Positions 29,001 through 39,243 of a stretch of 64,000 nucleotides of DNA are shown piece after piece. The first letter of the stretch is position 1. Each line of letters begins with the position of its first letter. Source of the DNA: Rhodococcus sp. HNM0569 (GTDB lineage: Bacteria > Actinomycetota > Actinomycetes > Mycobacteriales > Mycobacteriaceae); assembly GCF_012726205.1 (NCBI RefSeq), contig NZ_JAASAE010000018.1, positions 1 through 64,000 on the forward strand, in the 5' to 3' direction. The position numbers and the translations under genes are program-made. Below the pieces are notes generated by a model. It made no database searches. It saw nothing but the letters and a program-made list of their open reading frames with translations, and was not told the DNA's origin.

Positions 29001-29319
29001 GTTCCCGTGCCAGCGTCCGTTCGACCACCGAGACGGCGTCGCGGAGATGCCGAACTACCGCATCCTGCCCGACCGCCCGCTCGCGGTCAGCTCGACCGAC
29101 ACCTGGCAGTCCGCGGAGAACGGCGGACCGCTCGGATTCACCGAGATGCTCGCGGGCGCAACCACACTGCCCACCTATCTGCGCGACGACTGGGGCCGCG
29201 ACTGGGGCTCACTCGAACGCTACGACCGCTACTACCCGCAGGCCCGGCCCGCCGAGGTCGACACCGACACCGTCACCACGTGGGGCTGGAGCAAGGACGG
29301 CACCCTGCGGGTGTACTGA
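26017..29319 (+). CDS. Arabinosyltransferase, Emb family (second of two)
   Basis: A 1100-residue paralogue of the preceding gene, 44 bases downstream, starting at GTG 26017. The same landmarks appear: first helix TGLLGFVLAVATPFLPVQQ, catalytic Asp283-Asp284 in NTSDDGYLLTM, SDHSGYMANYFRWFG, the WMVISREV loop and the C-terminal binding region ending GRDWGSLERYDRYYP. It differs in a Gly/Asn-rich loop (GGNAGTSGGTGNVGVNGS) before the final domain. Two Emb genes, not the three of M. tuberculosis or the one of C. glutamicum, are present here. The upstream frame is open for about 2.9 kb in the same phase, but that part is an antisense-like artefact of high GC and is not coding. A palindromic repeat 23 bases after the stop may end transcription. 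Confidence 0.95.
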   Translation: MPDADTAPGEPVAIRPAPKDFRTELRRARWIAVVTGLLGFVLAVATPFLPVQQTAATVSWPQSAGLDDVEVPLVSQAPVRFDATIPCATVAQLPEQGGILLATAPSAGEGAALNAMFVRVSAETVDVLDRNVVVASAPRAEVQSPACGEIRVVSDIDTTTAEFTGLTNADGGPLSGTLTGDLRPQVVGIFTDLPAGVDASGLSVQIDVDSRFSSSPTLIKLVAMIGAALATIASLVALARLDGTDGRRHRRFLPSSWWRLRPVDGVVVGTLVVWHFLGANTSDDGYLLTMARVSDHSGYMANYFRWFGVPEAPFGWYYDVLAAFAKISTASPFMRLPALIAGILCWMVISREVAPRLGRAVRNNQVALWTGGLVFLAFWLPYNNGLRPEPIVALGALLTWCSIERAIATRRLLPAAIAVLVGAFTLAAAPTGLMCVAALLAGARPMIRIVVRRHRLVGTLPLVAPILAAGTVVLVVVFGDQTLATVLEATRVRTIIGPNLEWYNDFLRYYYLFVPTVDGSLARRFAFLAMLLCLFTTLFVLLRRRRIPGAATGPSWRLLGVVFGTVFFMMFNPTKWTHHFGAYAGIAGSLAALTAVAISASALRSRRNRTIFLAGLLLVLAFSFAGINGYWYVSSYGVPWFDKTVSLAGRESNLLFLVLFGLAVLLAGWQYLREGYAAPPARANTQKGRRIRRFAAAPLTVVAAAMVLFEVLSLVKGAVSQYPAYSLARSNIDAVTGKTCGLARDVLVETDTNAGNLMPVTEPGVEAPADPLAGNASTGFSPNGIPVDLTADYVEVKQGMGNTDNQSVGPMFETGGNAGTSGGTGNVGVNGSNAKLPFGLDPAVTPVMGSYQGGVQEPAHVTSSWYALPERSDTAPLLVLSAAGRIWSVDATGAVTYGQSLLVEYGKRLPDGTVQPQGTYLPKDIGPAPSWRNLRVPIDELAPDTDVVRVVANDPNLTGDQWFAFTPPRVPQLETLDDYIGREQPVLLDWAVGLQFPCQRPFDHRDGVAEMPNYRILPDRPLAVSSTDTWQSAENGGPLGFTEMLAGATTLPTYLRDDWGRDWGSLERYDRYYPQARPAEVDTDTVTTWGWSKDGTLRVY

Positions 29320-29342
29320 GCGGACTCACTTGCGCCGGTCGC

Positions 29343-29386
29343 GATGTCACATCGTGCGCGTTCACCGCACATGATGTGACATCGTG
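29343..29386. repeat. Palindromic repeat, left copy, beside the nuclease-like gene
   Basis: The arms GATGTCACAT (29343-29352) and ATGTGACATC (29374-29383) form a 10-bp dyad around a 21-base spacer containing TGCGCGTT and GCACA. A closely similar element in the same orientation lies at 30454-30506. This copy follows the second Emb gene and encodes the last codons of the minus-strand gene 29362-30330, so it may act as a shared terminator or be the edge of an inserted unit. Confidence 0.75.
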
Positions 29387-30330
29387 GCCGTGACGGCCGG
29401 GCGTGCACGCTCGCGGGCGCGGCGATATGCGGCTTCGAGGTCGGCGATCACGACGTCCGGCTCGAGGCGCAGCTGACGCGGCACATGCGATACCACGACG
29501 ATGCCGAAGCGCTCCATTCGCGCGCGCCGCCGCTGTGTTCCCTCGTGAAGTGACGGCGACAGATGGAATTTCATCGAGTCGATCTCCCATGCGAGCGCGA
29601 CCTCGTCGATCCAACCGTCGGGGCGCGCAATCCATCTGCCGTGGGCGTCGGCGATATCGATGTTGCGCATCATCGGCGGCAGCCCGGTGCCGGCATACAA
29701 CCGCTGCGCATCCAGCTCGGCAACCGAATGTGCACCATCACCCAGTTCGCGAACGACGGAGTGCGGGATCGCAGTCCCCCGACGGGGCGCGCAGGCAAGC
29801 TCCTGCGCCAGGTCGGCGACCGTCGCATCTCCTCTCTGCACCACGGCGGCGAGTAGCGAACGGCACGCTCTCGGATCGGGCGTTCGACGTGCAGCGTCGA
29901 GCGCGCACCGCGCGACAGGCGCAAGCCGAAATCTACCGTGCTGCACGACTTCCGGCATGTACCACGTTCGTTCGACCCGGACGTACGAGAAGTCCTTGCG
30001 GTGTTGCGTGTGTGGGATGAGCAGTTGAACGTGATCGCGTCCGCGTGACTGTTCGTAGCCGTGCAGCGCCAGCGCGGTGTGCCCGGTCACGACACAATCG
30101 GGCCCACCGTAGACATGCGCTGCGATAGTGCGTTGCTGCGTCGTAGGTCGAGCGTTGTGCAACAGCACGATCCCCGGGAGAATCCGTTGCCACGGGCCGT
30201 TCGGCCCACACCGTCGGGTGACGGTGGTACGCGCGACGCCGAGGCGTGCGAGAGCATCGGCGCGGATGACGCCATCGTGCGAGGCGTCGAGCAGGAGGTG
30301 TGGGTCGTCGGCCCAGTTTCCACGTTTCAT
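29362..30330 (-). CDS. AbiEi-like N-terminal wHTH plus DUF559/Vsr-like nuclease-fold protein
   Basis: About 322 residues from ATG 30330; GTG 30360 in frame is an alternative and neither has a strong ribosome site. The N-terminal 80 residues look like the winged-helix 'AbiEi antitoxin' type domain common in actinobacteria (LLLDASHDGVIRADALARLG, then GPWQRILPGIVLLH). The C-terminal part (RPDGWIDEVALAWEIDSMKF, then RRRARMERFGIVVVSHVPR) resembles the DUF559/Vsr endonuclease fold, with Asp and Glu-x-Asp in the places of a PD-(D/E)xK site. No toxin partner is adjacent, so it is not a typical AbiE pair. The gene sits alone between the Emb genes and accD4, bracketed by two near-identical palindromic repeats, and its last codons lie inside the left repeat. 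Function is unknown; defence or DNA repair is only a possibility. Confidence 0.75.
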   Translation of the reverse strand: MKRGNWADDPHLLLDASHDGVIRADALARLGVARTTVTRRCGPNGPWQRILPGIVLLHNARPTTQQRTIAAHVYGGPDCVVTGHTALALHGYEQSRGRDHVQLLIPHTQHRKDFSYVRVERTWYMPEVVQHGRFRLAPVARCALDAARRTPDPRACRSLLAAVVQRGDATVADLAQELACAPRRGTAIPHSVVRELGDGAHSVAELDAQRLYAGTGLPPMMRNIDIADAHGRWIARPDGWIDEVALAWEIDSMKFHLSPSLHEGTQRRRARMERFGIVVVSHVPRQLRLEPDVVIADLEAAYRRARERARPAVTATMSHHVR

Positions 30331-30453
30331 GTCCCGCACGATGCGCGCGGTCCACGACACTTCCCGACCTGCAGGCGGAGAGAAACCCGTTCATCCACAG
30401 GGCCGTTCGCCGATCCACAGCCCAACTTTCCGCGCGGTCACCCCTTGCCCTGC

Positions 30454-30506
30454 GGTCACAATGTCACACCATGCGCGTTGGATGCACACGATGTGACATT
30501 GTGACC
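30454..30506. repeat. Palindromic repeat, right copy, downstream of accD4
   Basis: GGTCACAATGTCACA (30454-30468) and TGTGACATTGTGACC (30492-30506) are perfect 15-bp inverted arms around 23 bases. The inner 44 bases match the copy at 29343-29386 in most positions and in the same orientation. It begins 15 bases past the accD4 stop, so it could terminate the fadD32-pks13-accD4 transcript. It is also just upstream of the nuclease-like gene. Confidence 0.8.
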
Positions 30507-30520
30507 AACCGGCGTGGTGG

Positions 30521-32068
30521 TTACAGCGGCAGCAGGTGATGCTTGCGCGGGTTGCGGGCGATCTTCTTGTCGCGCAGCAACGTGAGCGCCTTGCGGATCT
30601 CGAGACGCGTGTGCGACGGCTCGATCACGGCGTCGATGTAGCCGCGCTCGGCCGCGATGTACGGCGTCGCGATGTTCTCGTTGTAGAAGTTGATCAGCTG
30701 CTGGCGCACCCGCGGTGCGTCGTCGCCCGCGGCCTCGATCTGGTGCCTGCCGATGATGCTGACGGCGCTCTCGGCACCCATCACCGCGATGCGCGCGGTA
30801 GGCCACGCGAGGTTGACGTCGGCGCCGAGCTGCTTCGACCCCATGACCGCGTACCCGCCGCCGTAGGACTTGCGGATGACGACGGTGACCTTCGGAACGG
30901 TGGCCTCGACGAACGAGAAGATGAACCGCCCACCGCGCTTGATGACGCCGATCTTCTCCTGCTCGACACCCGGCAGGAAGCCCGGCGTGTCGACGACGAA
31001 CACGAGCGGAATGTCGTACGCGTCGCAGATGCGAACGAAATGTGCCGCCTTGTCGGAGCTCGCGGCGTCGAGCGCGCCCGCGAGGAACATCGGCTGGTTC
31101 GCGACCACGCCGACCGACCGGCCGTCGACGCGCGAGAAGCCGGTGATGATGTTGGGCGCGACCTGGGCACCGAACTCGTGGAACGTGCCGTCGTCGAAGA
31201 TGCGCAGCAGGACGTCGTGCATGTCGTAGCCGGCGTTGTCGGCGTCGGGCACGATGGTCTCGAGGCTGCGGTCGAACTCGGTGATCTCGGGCTCGAGGCC
31301 CGGGTTGATCACCGGCGGCTTCTCCATGCAGCTCGACGGCATGAAGCTCAGGTACTCGCGCACCCAGTCGAAGGCCGCCTTCTCGTTCGGCGCGACATGA
31401 TGCACATTGCCGTACTCGGCCTGCTTGCGTGCGCTGCCGAGCTCCTCGAGGCTGATGTCCTCCCCCGTGACCGACTTGATGACGTCGGGGCCCGTGACGA
31501 ACATATAGGCCTCTTCGGTGGCCACCACGACGTCGGTGTTGATGGGCGCGTACACGGCACCGCCGGCGCACTTGCCGAGGATGATCGAGATCTGCGGGCA
31601 CATGCCGGACAGCGGCTCCTGCCGACGGCCCAGCTCGGCGTACCACGCGAGCGACGTGACGGCATCCTGCACCCGCGCTCCGCCCGAGTCGTTGATGCCG
31701 ACGCACGGGCAGCCGATCTTCGCGGCGAACTCCATGATCTTCGCGACCTTGCGGCCGAACATCTCGCCGACCGTGCCACCGAACACCGTCTGGTCGTGCG
31801 CGAACACCGCGACGGGCCTGCCGTCGACCGTGCCGTGGCCGGTGACGACGCCGTCTCCGTACGGGTTGTTCGGATCGCCGGGCATCTTCACGAGCGCGCC
31901 GATCTCGATGAAACTGCCCGGGTCGAGCAACATGTCGATGCGCTCGCGCGGCGACGGCAGCCCCTTCGCCTTGCGCTTCTCGACGGCGCGCGGAGAACCG
32001 GGCTCCTTCGCCTTCTCGAGCTTGGCGTTGAGATCGGCAAGCTTGCCCGCGGTGGTGGTCGACGTCAC
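30521..32068 (-). CDS. accD4: Acyl-CoA carboxylase beta subunit (long-chain, mycolate pathway)
   Basis: AccD4, with AccA3 and partners, carboxylates the long-chain acyl-CoA that becomes the alpha branch of mycolic acids, for condensation by Pks13. The 515-residue protein has the two carboxyltransferase halves. The first shows the acyl-CoA side oxyanion region around [13 protein letters not shown] and [11 protein letters not shown]; the second shows [14 protein letters not shown] and [14 protein letters not shown] 32068 overlaps the pks13 stop (GTGA) and has GGAG seven bases upstream; in-frame sequence further up is the antisense-like shadow of pks13. The order fadD32-pks13-accD4 and the overlaps are those of the conserved mycolate condensation operon. 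The stop is followed by a long palindrome. Confidence 0.97.
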   Translation of the reverse strand: MTSTTTAGKLADLNAKLEKAKEPGSPRAVEKRKAKGLPSPRERIDMLLDPGSFIEIGALVKMPGDPNNPYGDGVVTGHGTVDGRPVAVFAHDQTVFGGTVGEMFGRKVAKIMEFAAKIGCPCVGINDSGGARVQDAVTSLAWYAELGRRQEPLSGMCPQISIILGKCAGGAVYAPINTDVVVATEEAYMFVTGPDVIKSVTGEDISLEELGSARKQAEYGNVHHVAPNEKAAFDWVREYLSFMPSSCMEKPPVINPGLEPEITEFDRSLETIVPDADNAGYDMHDVLLRIFDDGTFHEFGAQVAPNIITGFSRVDGRSVGVVANQPMFLAGALDAASSDKAAHFVRICDAYDIPLVFVVDTPGFLPGVEQEKIGVIKRGGRFIFSFVEATVPKVTVVIRKSYGGGYAVMGSKQLGADVNLAWPTARIAVMGAESAVSIIGRHQIEAAGDDAPRVRQQLINFYNENIATPYIAAERGYIDAVIEPSHTRLEIRKALTLLRDKKIARNPRKHHLLPL

Positions 32069-35000
32069 TGCTGTGCTCCAGTCCTGGCCTCGATGTCGGC
32101 CAGTTTCTTCGTCAGGTCTGCTCCGACCTTTGCGATGTACGGCTCGTCGACGGCCTGGATGTGGTCGCCTCCGATGTGGATGATCTCGAGGTTCTGCACG
32201 GCCTCGCCCCAGCCGCCGTCCGGTTGACGGGTGCGGAACGCGGGCTCGAGCGCCATGACGTCGTCGTGGTACCGATCGGCCATGTACAGCACGACGTCGC
32301 CGTCGTACCGCTCGAGTTTCGCGGTCTGGATCGCGCGGTTGTCGAGCCAGCTGGTGCGCTGGTGCTCGATGATGCCGCCGGGGATCTTGGTGCCGCTGAG
32401 CTTGAGCAGGTCGGTGAGGATCTTGACCTGCTCGTCGTCGGACTCCGCGGCCGCCAGCTGGTCGTACGGCAGCGGGTAGTCGACGCCGTAGGTCTTCTTC
32501 GCGAACGCCGCGTACCGCTCCCAGCGCTTGCGGATCTCGTCGGGCGTGTCCTCGATCTTCTCGCCCGCCATGACCGTGTCGATGAGGCCCACGACACGAA
32601 CGTCGCGGCCCTTGTCGCGCAACAGCTTTGCCACGGCATACGCGAGAACACCGCCGAGCGACCAGCCGTAGAGCACGTACGGGCCGTCGCCCTGGATCTC
32701 CTCGACGAGCGGCAGGTACTCCGCCGCGCGCTGCTCGATGGGGCCTTCGGTGCGCTCGAGCCCGAACATCGGGGTGTCCTTCGGAAGCCGCTTGAGCAGC
32801 GGCTCGTACGCGACCGTCGAGCCACCTGCGGGGTGGAACACGAAGACCGGCACTGCATTCGAGCCCTCGGCCCGCGGGCGCAGGGTGCGCACGAGGCCGT
32901 CGATCCTGCCCGCGTCCTCGAGGTAGCCGCGCACGACGCTCGCGAGTTCCTCGATCGTGGTGGCGTCGAGGACGTCGTCGAACGTGATCTCGCCGCCCGC
33001 GCGCTCGCTGAGCCGCTGCGCAAGCGCTTCGGCCTTGTCGTCGGTGAGGATCGGCAGGTTGTTGAAGATGCCCTTCGCCGATTCGCCCGTGACGACGGCC
33101 CACGTCGCGAACGTGAGCCGCTCGGCCGCGTCGCGCGGCGGGACGTCGGCCCCGGTGGCGGTGGCGAATGCCTCCTTGGTGGCGAGCATGCTCTGCTGCT
33201 CACCGACACCCGACGTCGAATTCTCCTGCGGTGCTTCCGCGTCGGAAACCTCGTCCGCCGCGGCGTCGACCGCGGGAGGTGCACCTCCGTCCGTCTGCGC
33301 GCCGTCCGCCTGCGCGGCCTCCGCGGCGTCGGCCGCGGCCTTCTCGGCCTGCTGCTGATCGGCGAGCTGCTGCACCTCTTCGCGGTTCTCGACGGCGTAG
33401 CGCAGGTACTTCGCGACCTCGAGCAGGTTCGCATCGCGCACAGCCTGCAACTGCAACTGCGGGATGTCGAACTCGTACTCGACGCGGTTCTTGATACGCA
33501 CCGCCATGAGCGAGTCGAGACCGAGCTCCATGAGCGGAATCTCCGGCGGAAGATCCTCGGGCGCATAACCCATCGCCTCGGCGACGATCAGCGTCAGACG
33601 CTCCTCGAGCGTCTGCGCACCCTCGGGATCCCACTTGTCACCGATGTCGTCGACCACCTCGGGCAGCGCATCCGCGTCGGACACCGTCGAGGCGTCGACC
33701 ACTGGAGCCACGACCGGTTCGGGCAGCGGCTCGCCGGACGTGACGACCGCGTCGAGAAGCAGCGTGAAGGTGCTGTCGCCCTTGGCGTGCACCTGAAGCG
33801 ACGCGCCACCCGGATGCGGGTTGAGCGTGGTGGTGAGCGTGCCGGAGGTGGGCAGCTCCGCGTGCGGCACCGCCGCGACGAGCGTGACCTCCGAAAGGAT
33901 CTGCGACGCGGCCGCAGTGGCGAGCGCCTCGAGCTTGCCCTGCGCGCCGAGCGCCGTCACGGCATCGGCCTGGACCTCCCACACGTGCCTGCCGTCCGGC
34001 AGCGACACGTGCGCTCCCGGCACGCGGCCGCTGCCGCCGCCGCTGACGCGCGTCTGCACCCAGTACGACTTGCGCGCGAACGCGGTGCGCGGAATCGGCG
34101 CGTAGGCCCCCTCGGGAAGGAGAGTCGTGAGATCGACCGGGTGACCGTGAACGTACAACTGCGCGAAGGCATTACGCATGCCCAGCGTGTCGTCTTCCTT
34201 GCGCTTGAGCGTCTGGATCAGCTGCATGTCGTGCTGGCCCGCAGCCCACGCACTGGCCGCGATCGACATGAGGGTGGCCGGATTGGGCGCGAGCTCGACG
34301 AAGGTGGTGTGCCCGCTGCCGACCGCGAGCCGCACCGCGTTGTCGAAGTACACGCTGTGCCGCATGCCCTTGACCCAGTACGGCTCGGCGTGGATCGGGT
34401 CGTGGCCGCCGCGGTAGAAGGTGTCCTTGTCGACCGACGAGTACACCCCATGAGTCAGCGTGCCCGGTTCGAGACCCGCGAGTTCGGCAGCGAACTCGCC
34501 CAGGATCGGATCGACCTGCGACGTGTGGCTCGCGCCCTTCGTCTTGAGGATGCGCGCGAACTTCCCGGTCTCCTCGGCGTGCGCGACGATGGCCTCGACG
34601 TCGGGCTGCGGGCCACCGATGACCGTGTGGGTGGGCGCCGCGTACACGCACACCTCGAGCTTCGGGTACGTCGGCAGCAGCGCTTCGATCTCGTCGGCGC
34701 TGTACTCGAGCAGCGCCATGAGCCGGATGTCGTCGCCCTGCAGGGTCGCCTCGCCCTCGCCCATGAGCCGCGAGCGCGAGCAGATGACGCGCACCGCGTC
34801 CTCGAGCGACAGTCCGCCCGAAACGTAGGCTGCCGCAGCCTCACCCATCGAGTGGCCGACGACGGCCTCGGCGTCGGCGCCGTGATGACGCAGCAACGCC
34901 GCGAGACCGATCTGGATCGCGAAGATCCCGACCTGCGACGTCTCGACGTCGTAGTCGATCGCGTCGTCGAGGAACTTCTCCTTCATCGAGTAGCCGGCCT

Positions 35001-37059
35001 CGAACTCGATGAGCTCGTCGACCTCGTCGATGGCCTTCGCGAACACGGGGTTCTCGAGGTACAGCTGCTTGCCCATCTTGCGGTGCTGCGAGCCGAAGCC
35101 CGAGAACACCCACACCGGGCCCTTCGCGGCGGGCGAATCCGACGAGAACACACCGGGTCCGGGCTTGCCCGCCTCGATCGCACGCAGGCCGGCGATGGCG
35201 TCGGCACGCGTGGACGCGACGACGACGGCGCGCGAGCGGCCGTGGTTGCGACGCGCAAGCGAGCGGGCGACGTCGGCGAGCGGCGTGGTGCTGCCCTGCT
35301 CGGTCTCGAGCCAGTCGGCGAGCTCGCCCGCGGCGCGACGACGACGCGACGGCATCGACGCCGACACCGGCAACAGCACGGTGTCCTCGCGCACGTCCGA
35401 CACCGTGTCCTCGACCGGCGCGACGGATTCGGCAGCCTCGGCCGGCACGTACTCGCGCACGACGACGTGCGCGTTGGTGCCACCGAAGCCGAAACCGGAC
35501 ACGCCTGCGACGGCGGTGCCCGTGTAGCGCGGCCACTGCCCGCCCTCGGGGATGACCTGCAGACGTGCCTGCTCGAACGGGATGTACGGATTGGGGCCCG
35601 AGTAGTTGAGGGTGGGCGGCAGCTCGTCGGCCTGCATCGCGAGCACGACCTTGATGAGGCCCGCGGCGCCCGCGGCGGCCTCGAGGTGCCCGAAGTTGGT
35701 CTTCGCCGAACCGAGCAGGGCCGGCTTGTCGGCGTCGCGGCCACGGCCGACGACGCGGCCGAGCGCATCGGCCTCGATCGGGTCGCCGAGGATCGTGCCG
35801 GTGCCGTGTGCCTCGATGTAGTCGACGCCCGACGGGTTGATGCCCGCATCGCGGTAGGCCGAGCGGAGGACCGCGACCTGAGCCTCCGGATTGGGGGCGG
35901 CGAGGCCGTTGGAGCGGCCGTCCTGGTTGACCGCGCTGCCCGCGACGACCGCGAGGATCGTGTCGCCGTCGCGTTCGGCGTCCTCGACGCGCTTGAGCAC
36001 GACGAGCCCGCCGCCCTCGGCGCGGATCATGCCGTCGGCGTCCGACGAGAACGCCTTGATGCGGCCGTCGGGGGCCATGACGCCGAGCTCGTCGAATCCG
36101 AGCGTGGCGGGCGGTGCGAGCAGCATGTTGACGCCGCCCGCGAGCGCGACGTCCGATTCGCCCGAGCGCAGCGACCGCACTGCCTGGTGCACCGCGACGA
36201 GCGACGACGAGCACGCCGTGTCGAGCGCGACCGACGGCCCGTGGAAGTCGTAGAAGTAGGACACGCGATTGGCGACGATCGCCGTGGACGTGCCGGTGAG
36301 CGCGTACGGGTGCGCGCCGGACGGGTCGCTGACGGCGAGCAACTGGTAGTCGTTGGCCGAGCTGCCGAGGAACACGCCGACCTGGCCGCCCTTGAGGCTG
36401 CTCGCCGGTATGCGCGCGTGTTCGAGCGCCTCCCACGTGAGTTCCATCGCGAGACGCTGCTGCGGGTCGACATTGGCGACCTCGAGCGGCGACATCGCGA
36501 AGAACTCGGCGTCGAAGCCGTCGAGCCCGTCGAGATAGCCACCCTTCGTGTTGGCCTTCTCGATCGCGGCGGCGATCGCCGGGTCGGACGCGAACTCGGC
36601 CCAGCGACCGTCCGGCAGGTCGCGGATGCCGTCGCGGCCCTCGGCGAGCATGGTCCACATCGACTCGGGCGTGTCGCCCGCGCCGGGGAAGCGCGTCGCG
36701 AGACCCACGATCGCGATGTCGTGCGCGTCGGCGGACGGGCCCGACGCGTAGAACGCGGCGTCGACGTCGTCGGCGGGCGCCTCGGGTTCGCCCTCGATGA
36801 TGCGCGTGGCGAGCGACGCGATCGTCGGGTGCTGGTACGCGACCGTTGCGGTGAGCGTGACACCCACGAGTTCCTCGATTTCGCCGCTCAGCGCGACGGC
36901 ATCGCGCGACGAGAGCCCGAACTCTTCCATCGGGCGGTCGTCGGAGATCGCCGACGCCGGCTGCCCGGTGGCTTCCGCAACCCAGTTCCGCAGCCAGTCG
37001 CGCAGTTGGGCGACGGTCATGTCCCCGGTGTACTCGCGCTCGTCATTCGTGTCAGACAT
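32065..37059 (-). CDS. pks13: Polyketide synthase Pks13, mycolic acid condensase
   Basis: Pks13 joins a meromycoloyl chain from FadD32 to a carboxylated acyl chain from AccD4/AccD5, giving the alpha-alkyl beta-keto ester that becomes mycolic acid, and releases it onto trehalose. The 1664 residues contain, in order: N-terminal carrier (Ser51 in GLSS), ketosynthase (Cys283 in DTACSSS, then EAHGTGT and NFGH), acyltransferase (Ser737 in GHSMGE), C-terminal carrier (Ser1183 in GLDSLM), an Ala/Asp-rich linker, and thioesterase (Ser1467 in GWSLGG). This is the typical Pks13 architecture. ATG 37059 is chosen over TTG 37062 and has GGTGAG upstream. It follows fadD32 by 61 bases and overlaps accD4 by four. 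An essential cell-envelope gene in mycobacteria. Confidence 0.98.
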   Translation of the reverse strand: MSDTNDEREYTGDMTVAQLRDWLRNWVAEATGQPASAISDDRPMEEFGLSSRDAVALSGEIEELVGVTLTATVAYQHPTIASLATRIIEGEPEAPADDVDAAFYASGPSADAHDIAIVGLATRFPGAGDTPESMWTMLAEGRDGIRDLPDGRWAEFASDPAIAAAIEKANTKGGYLDGLDGFDAEFFAMSPLEVANVDPQQRLAMELTWEALEHARIPASSLKGGQVGVFLGSSANDYQLLAVSDPSGAHPYALTGTSTAIVANRVSYFYDFHGPSVALDTACSSSLVAVHQAVRSLRSGESDVALAGGVNMLLAPPATLGFDELGVMAPDGRIKAFSSDADGMIRAEGGGLVVLKRVEDAERDGDTILAVVAGSAVNQDGRSNGLAAPNPEAQVAVLRSAYRDAGINPSGVDYIEAHGTGTILGDPIEADALGRVVGRGRDADKPALLGSAKTNFGHLEAAAGAAGLIKVVLAMQADELPPTLNYSGPNPYIPFEQARLQVIPEGGQWPRYTGTAVAGVSGFGFGGTNAHVVVREYVPAEAAESVAPVEDTVSDVREDTVLLPVSASMPSRRRRAAGELADWLETEQGSTTPLADVARSLARRNHGRSRAVVVASTRADAIAGLRAIEAGKPGPGVFSSDSPAAKGPVWVFSGFGSQHRKMGKQLYLENPVFAKAIDEVDELIEFEAGYSMKEKFLDDAIDYDVETSQVGIFAIQIGLAALLRHHGADAEAVVGHSMGEAAAAYVSGGLSLEDAVRVICSRSRLMGEGEATLQGDDIRLMALLEYSADEIEALLPTYPKLEVCVYAAPTHTVIGGPQPDVEAIVAHAEETGKFARILKTKGASHTSQVDPILGEFAAELAGLEPGTLTHGVYSSVDKDTFYRGGHDPIHAEPYWVKGMRHSVYFDNAVRLAVGSGHTTFVELAPNPATLMSIAASAWAAGQHDMQLIQTLKRKEDDTLGMRNAFAQLYVHGHPVDLTTLLPEGAYAPIPRTAFARKSYWVQTRVSGGGSGRVPGAHVSLPDGRHVWEVQADAVTALGAQGKLEALATAAASQILSEVTLVAAVPHAELPTSGTLTTTLNPHPGGASLQVHAKGDSTFTLLLDAVVTSGEPLPEPVVAPVVDASTVSDADALPEVVDDIGDKWDPEGAQTLEERLTLIVAEAMGYAPEDLPPEIPLMELGLDSLMAVRIKNRVEYEFDIPQLQLQAVRDANLLEVAKYLRYAVENREEVQQLADQQQAEKAAADAAEAAQADGAQTDGGAPPAVDAAADEVSDAEAPQENSTSGVGEQQSMLATKEAFATATGADVPPRDAAERLTFATWAVVTGESAKGIFNNLPILTDDKAEALAQRLSERAGGEITFDDVLDATTIEELASVVRGYLEDAGRIDGLVRTLRPRAEGSNAVPVFVFHPAGGSTVAYEPLLKRLPKDTPMFGLERTEGPIEQRAAEYLPLVEEIQGDGPYVLYGWSLGGVLAYAVAKLLRDKGRDVRVVGLIDTVMAGEKIEDTPDEIRKRWERYAAFAKKTYGVDYPLPYDQLAAAESDDEQVKILTDLLKLSGTKIPGGIIEHQRTSWLDNRAIQTAKLERYDGDVVLYMADRYHDDVMALEPAFRTRQPDGGWGEAVQNLEIIHIGGDHIQAVDEPYIAKVGADLTKKLADIEARTGAQQ

Positions 37060-37120
37060 CAACTCACCAAGCTACCCGTCGGGACAGAACTGTTCTGCAG
37101 CGCCACGGTCGTGCGCGTCG

Positions 37121-39016
37121 CTACTCGGAAACCGCGTCGGGGAACGCCTGCTGCTGGTGGCCGCCACGCAGGGTGCCCTCGATGTACGCGGCCTTGCACG
37201 CGCGGCGGGCGATCTTGCCGCTCGACGTGCGGGGAATGGACCCGGCGGGCACGAGCAGGATGTCGCGTGCCGTGACGCCGTGGCGCTGCGAGAGGGCGGC
37301 GCGCACGGTATCGGCGATGGGCTGAGGGTCGGCCTTGCCTGCACCCGGTGCGCGTTCTGCGACGACGACCAACTGCTCCGACGAATCGTCGGGATCGAAC
37401 TGCAGGCCCGACGCACCCGCCTCGAACACGACCTGCGGGAGCTGGTTCGCGGGCACCGCGAACGCCGCGACGAAGCCCGGCCGCAGCGCCTTCGACGCCT
37501 CCTGCGCCGAGTACTCGAGATCCTGCGGGTAGTGATTGCGGCCGTCGACGATCACGAGGTCCTTGACGCGGCCCGTGATGAACAGCTCGCCGTCGATGTA
37601 GACGCCGTAGTCGCCGGTGCGCATCCAGTTGCCGTCGGCGGGGACGCCGTCGGCGTGACTGCCGGACCCCAGCCGGTTCGGCAGCCGGTTGTGGAAGGTC
37701 TCGTCGGTCTCGTCCTTGCGGCCCCAGTAGCCTGCGCCGATGTTGTCGCCGTGCAACCAGATCTCGCCGACCTGCTCGTCGAGCATCTCGCTGCCGGTCT
37801 CGGGGTCGACGATCGCGGCCCACTGGCTGCGGGCGACGTAACCGCACGACACCTGCGGGATGGCACCGGGTGTGTCGGCGTCGACGCGGACGACGCGGCC
37901 CGCGCTCAGTTCGTCGCGATCGACGTAGAGGACGCGCGCCTCGTCGGTGTTCCTGGTGGACGACACGAACAGCGTGGCCTCGGCCATGCCGTAGGACGGC
38001 TTGATCGCGGTCTTCGGCAGCCCGTAGGGCGCGAACGCGTCGTTGAACTTGCGCATCGACGACGTGGTGACCGGCTCGGAACCGTTGATCAGGCCGATGA
38101 CGTTCGACAGGTCGAGGCTCTCGCCCGCCTTCGGCAGTCCGCGCGCGGCGGCGTGCTCGAACGCGAAGTTCGGCGCCGCCGCGAACGTGCCCGCGCCGTC
38201 GGAGACGGCCGCGAGTTCCTTGATCCAGCGGTACGGGCGCTGCACGAACGCGCGCGGGCTCATGATCGTGATGTACTTGCCGCCCAGCGCGGGCAGGATG
38301 ACCGTGAGCAGGCCCATGTCGTGGAACAGCGGCAGCCACGTGACACCGCGCGACGTCTCGTCGAGCTGGATCGAGTCGGCCATCTGGACGGCATTGGTGC
38401 CGACGGCGCGGAAGGTGATCTCGACGCCGGCCGGAACACGCGTCGAACCGGACGTGTACTGCAGATAGGCGATGTCGTCGAGCTGGACGTCGGGGCGCGC
38501 CCACGACTCGCCGACCGTGTCGGGGATGGCGTCGACGGCGATCACGCGGGGGCGTTCGGCGGCGGGCAGCGCGCGGAAGAACTGGCGCACGCCCGCGGCG
38601 GAGGACGTGGCGGTGAGGATCGCAGCGGGCTTGCAGTCGCCCAGAACGGCGTGCAGACGATCGGTGTGGCCGGGCTCGTCGGGGTCGAACAGCGGCACGG
38701 CGATGGCGCCCGCGTGGATCGCGGCGAAGAAGGAGACGACGTAGTCGAGGCCCTGCGGCGCGAGGATCGCGACGCGATCGCCGCGCTGGGTGACCTGCTG
38801 GAGACGGGCCGCGACGGCACGCGTACGTGCACCGAACTGCTCCCACGTGAGCTCGTGGACTTCGCCGTCGCGTTCGCGCGAGTAATCGATGTAGCGGTAC
38901 GCCAGCTCGTCGCCGTTGTCGTGCGCGTGTCCCTGGACGTAGTCGATCAGGGTGTCGTCCGGCCGCAACCGGATGCTGCCCTGCTCATCGATGAATTCAT
39001 CGATCTGCGCGTTCAT
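37121..39016 (-). CDS. fadD32: Long-chain fatty-acyl-AMP ligase FadD32
   Basis: FadD32 activates the meromycolic acid as acyl-AMP and loads it on the N-terminal carrier domain of Pks13. The 631-residue product has the adenylate-forming motifs: [11 protein letters not shown] (P-loop in the FAAL form), [34 protein letters not shown] and the C-terminal [11 protein letters not shown] with the catalytic Lys. ATG 39016 has a very strong ribosome site (GGAGGAGAAGGA); a longer frame to 39055 adds 13 residues without support. It is the first gene of fadD32-pks13-accD4. The 227 bases upstream hold a short dyad and no gene. Confidence 0.97.
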   Translation of the reverse strand: MNAQIDEFIDEQGSIRLRPDDTLIDYVQGHAHDNGDELAYRYIDYSRERDGEVHELTWEQFGARTRAVAARLQQVTQRGDRVAILAPQGLDYVVSFFAAIHAGAIAVPLFDPDEPGHTDRLHAVLGDCKPAAILTATSSAAGVRQFFRALPAAERPRVIAVDAIPDTVGESWARPDVQLDDIAYLQYTSGSTRVPAGVEITFRAVGTNAVQMADSIQLDETSRGVTWLPLFHDMGLLTVILPALGGKYITIMSPRAFVQRPYRWIKELAAVSDGAGTFAAAPNFAFEHAAARGLPKAGESLDLSNVIGLINGSEPVTTSSMRKFNDAFAPYGLPKTAIKPSYGMAEATLFVSSTRNTDEARVLYVDRDELSAGRVVRVDADTPGAIPQVSCGYVARSQWAAIVDPETGSEMLDEQVGEIWLHGDNIGAGYWGRKDETDETFHNRLPNRLGSGSHADGVPADGNWMRTGDYGVYIDGELFITGRVKDLVIVDGRNHYPQDLEYSAQEASKALRPGFVAAFAVPANQLPQVVFEAGASGLQFDPDDSSEQLVVVAERAPGAGKADPQPIADTVRAALSQRHGVTARDILLVPAGSIPRTSSGKIARRACKAAYIEGTLRGGHQQQAFPDAVSE

Positions 39017-39176
39017 TCCTTCTCCTCCGAAGCGATCACACACCCGTGCATACACGGATGCGCCCCAGACTTCCTTCGCCGAATCGGATCTTCACTGCCC
39101 CGGGTAGCGGCCACCGGGGGGCGTCGTACACCCCAAGGCAGCCACGTGCCCGGATTACTACATCGACATGAGACCG

Positions 39177-39192
39177 ATCTGATGTTACAGAT
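39177..39192. promoter_or_regulatory. Short dyad in the fadD32 promoter region
   Basis: ATCTG-ATGTTA-CAGAT, a 5-bp inverted repeat about 160 bases before fadD32 in the 227-base gap between it and the oxidoreductase. On the minus strand it contains TGTAACAT, which could be part of a promoter -10. It might be an operator for the mycolate operon; the match to any known site is not established. Confidence 0.3.
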
Positions 39193-39243
39193 TGGCATCG
39201 TCATGCCGCTCACCTGCGGCTTCGAGCCACCGGACGCGCCGAA

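Noticed and set aside
32069-33103. N-terminal extension of AccD4 to 860 residues
   Set aside because: The extension is an alternative frame of pks13; GTG 32068 overlaps the pks13 stop and has a ribosome site.
32161-37275. A 1704-codon plus-strand frame opposite pks13
   Set aside because: Composition is that of an antisense shadow; pks13 has all motifs on the other strand.
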